A stretch of DNA of 64,000 nt from Salinisphaera sp. (GTDB lineage Bacteria > Pseudomonadota > Gammaproteobacteria > Nevskiales > Salinisphaeraceae). Below are positions 63,673 to 64,000 of this stretch, in pieces (the stretch's first letter is position 1; every line of letters begins with the position of its first letter). A program made the position numbers and the translations under genes. Under the pieces are notes generated by a model. The model was not told the origin of the DNA and searched no databases. It saw only the letters and a program-made list of their open reading frames with translations. The DNA lies in NCBI GenBank assembly GCA_027858915.1, contig JAQIBT010000120.1, positions 62,001 to 126,000 of the forward strand, given 5' to 3'.

Positions 63673-64000
63673 GAACGGACTCTGCGCATTGTGAAGCCTT
63701 TGAAGAACAGTTTGACTAAACCGCTAGTTCCAGGGAAATACCCAACCTGCAGAACGATGCCTATAAACAGAAGAATGCCAATCGCCGCGTCGTCCCAAGA
63801 ACTCTGCACACCAAGGATAATCAGGCTGTACTGGATCAACTCGATGAGCAGTACGCCGAGGACGGTGCCCGTAACACTCCCCCGACCGCCAAAAATCGAA
63901 GCCCCTCCCAAAACCACCGCAGCGATAACTATTAGCTCGTCGCCGACAAGATCCTGTGGGTTTGCAAAGCCGATGAGGCTGACATGCACCATCCCAGCGG
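63669..64000 (-). CDS. ABC transporter permease, RbsC/sugar type (partial)
   Basis: The C-terminal about 110 residues of a second sugar-type permease; its start lies beyond the right edge, and the frame is open to base 64000. The late family motif is visible (ELIVIAAVVLGGASIFGGRGSV, shared with the downstream permease as VLAGVNPAGGFGTV). Two permeases in a row suggest a heteromeric transporter, as in the LsrC/LsrD or XylH-like systems. Confidence 0.85.
   Translation of the reverse strand, partial: AGMVHVSLIGFANPQDLVGDELIVIAAVVLGGASIFGGRGSVTGTVLGVLLIELIQYSLIILGVQSSWDDAAIGILLFIGIVLQVGYFPGTSGLVKLFFKGFTMRRVRS

Overview
The window is a GC-rich chromosomal stretch from a Gammaproteobacterium. The gene orders algZ-algR-hemC-hemD-hemX-hemY with divergent argH, mrp divergent from metG, rnfB near nth, a class II-type PHA synthase followed by PhaZ-like hydrolases, a cyoABCD quinol oxidase and TRAP transport of organic acids all fit an aerobic, probably marine or halophilic relative of the Pseudomonas/Halomonas/Salinisphaera type. 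The genus is inference. No rRNA, tRNA, CRISPR array, prophage or plasmid origin was seen.

Layout. 0-2.5 kb: the end of a sensor kinase, two FixJ-like response regulators and uppP. 2.6-10.5 kb: a tricarboxylate/C4-acid uptake and oxidation locus (tcuA, tcuB, a GntR/FCD repressor, TRAP dctPQM and an AbrB-type membrane protein), with inverted-repeat operator candidates in front of tcuA and the regulator. 10.5-18.9 kb, minus strand: an orphan ProX-like binding protein, two DUF202 membrane proteins, then a molybdoenzyme operon (fused FeS/NrfD subunit, catalytic subunit without a Tat signal, TorD-like chaperone) and a LysR regulator. 19.3-23.5 kb: cyoABCD. 23.6-30.9 kb: malate synthase G, an MDR oxidoreductase, a RimK-like ATP-grasp/GNAT pair, a lipoprotein and an SDR epimerase. 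30.9-39.2 kb: the heme genes, AlgZR and argH. 39.3-46.8 kb: mrp, metG, rnfB, nth and an FAH-family gene, with a patch of decayed genes (a NYN-domain gene broken by a repeat, a degraded SGNH hydrolase). 47-54.8 kb: pckA, a low-complexity FKBP lipoprotein, an MFS transporter, argG, rnt and an acyltransferase. 54.8-58.4 kb: phaC with two tandem PhaZ-like hydrolases that both lack the nucleophilic serine. 58.6-64 kb: yihY, fadD, a decayed REP-associated transposase, and two sugar-type ABC permeases running off the right edge.

Metabolically the window supports growth on organic and fatty acids: uptake of di/tricarboxylates, the glyoxylate-shunt enzyme GlcB, gluconeogenic PckA, FadD activation and PHA storage, with electrons leaving through quinol to Cyo.

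The most notable points are the two nucleophile-less PhaZ paralogues beside an apparently intact PHA synthase, and a family of CTAG-bounded palindromic repeats. The repeats occur as a full 175-bp element, a truncated copy inside a gene, compact hairpins, and an 11-bp CTAGGGCCTAG joint. Their tips repeatedly provide the TAG stop codon of genes.
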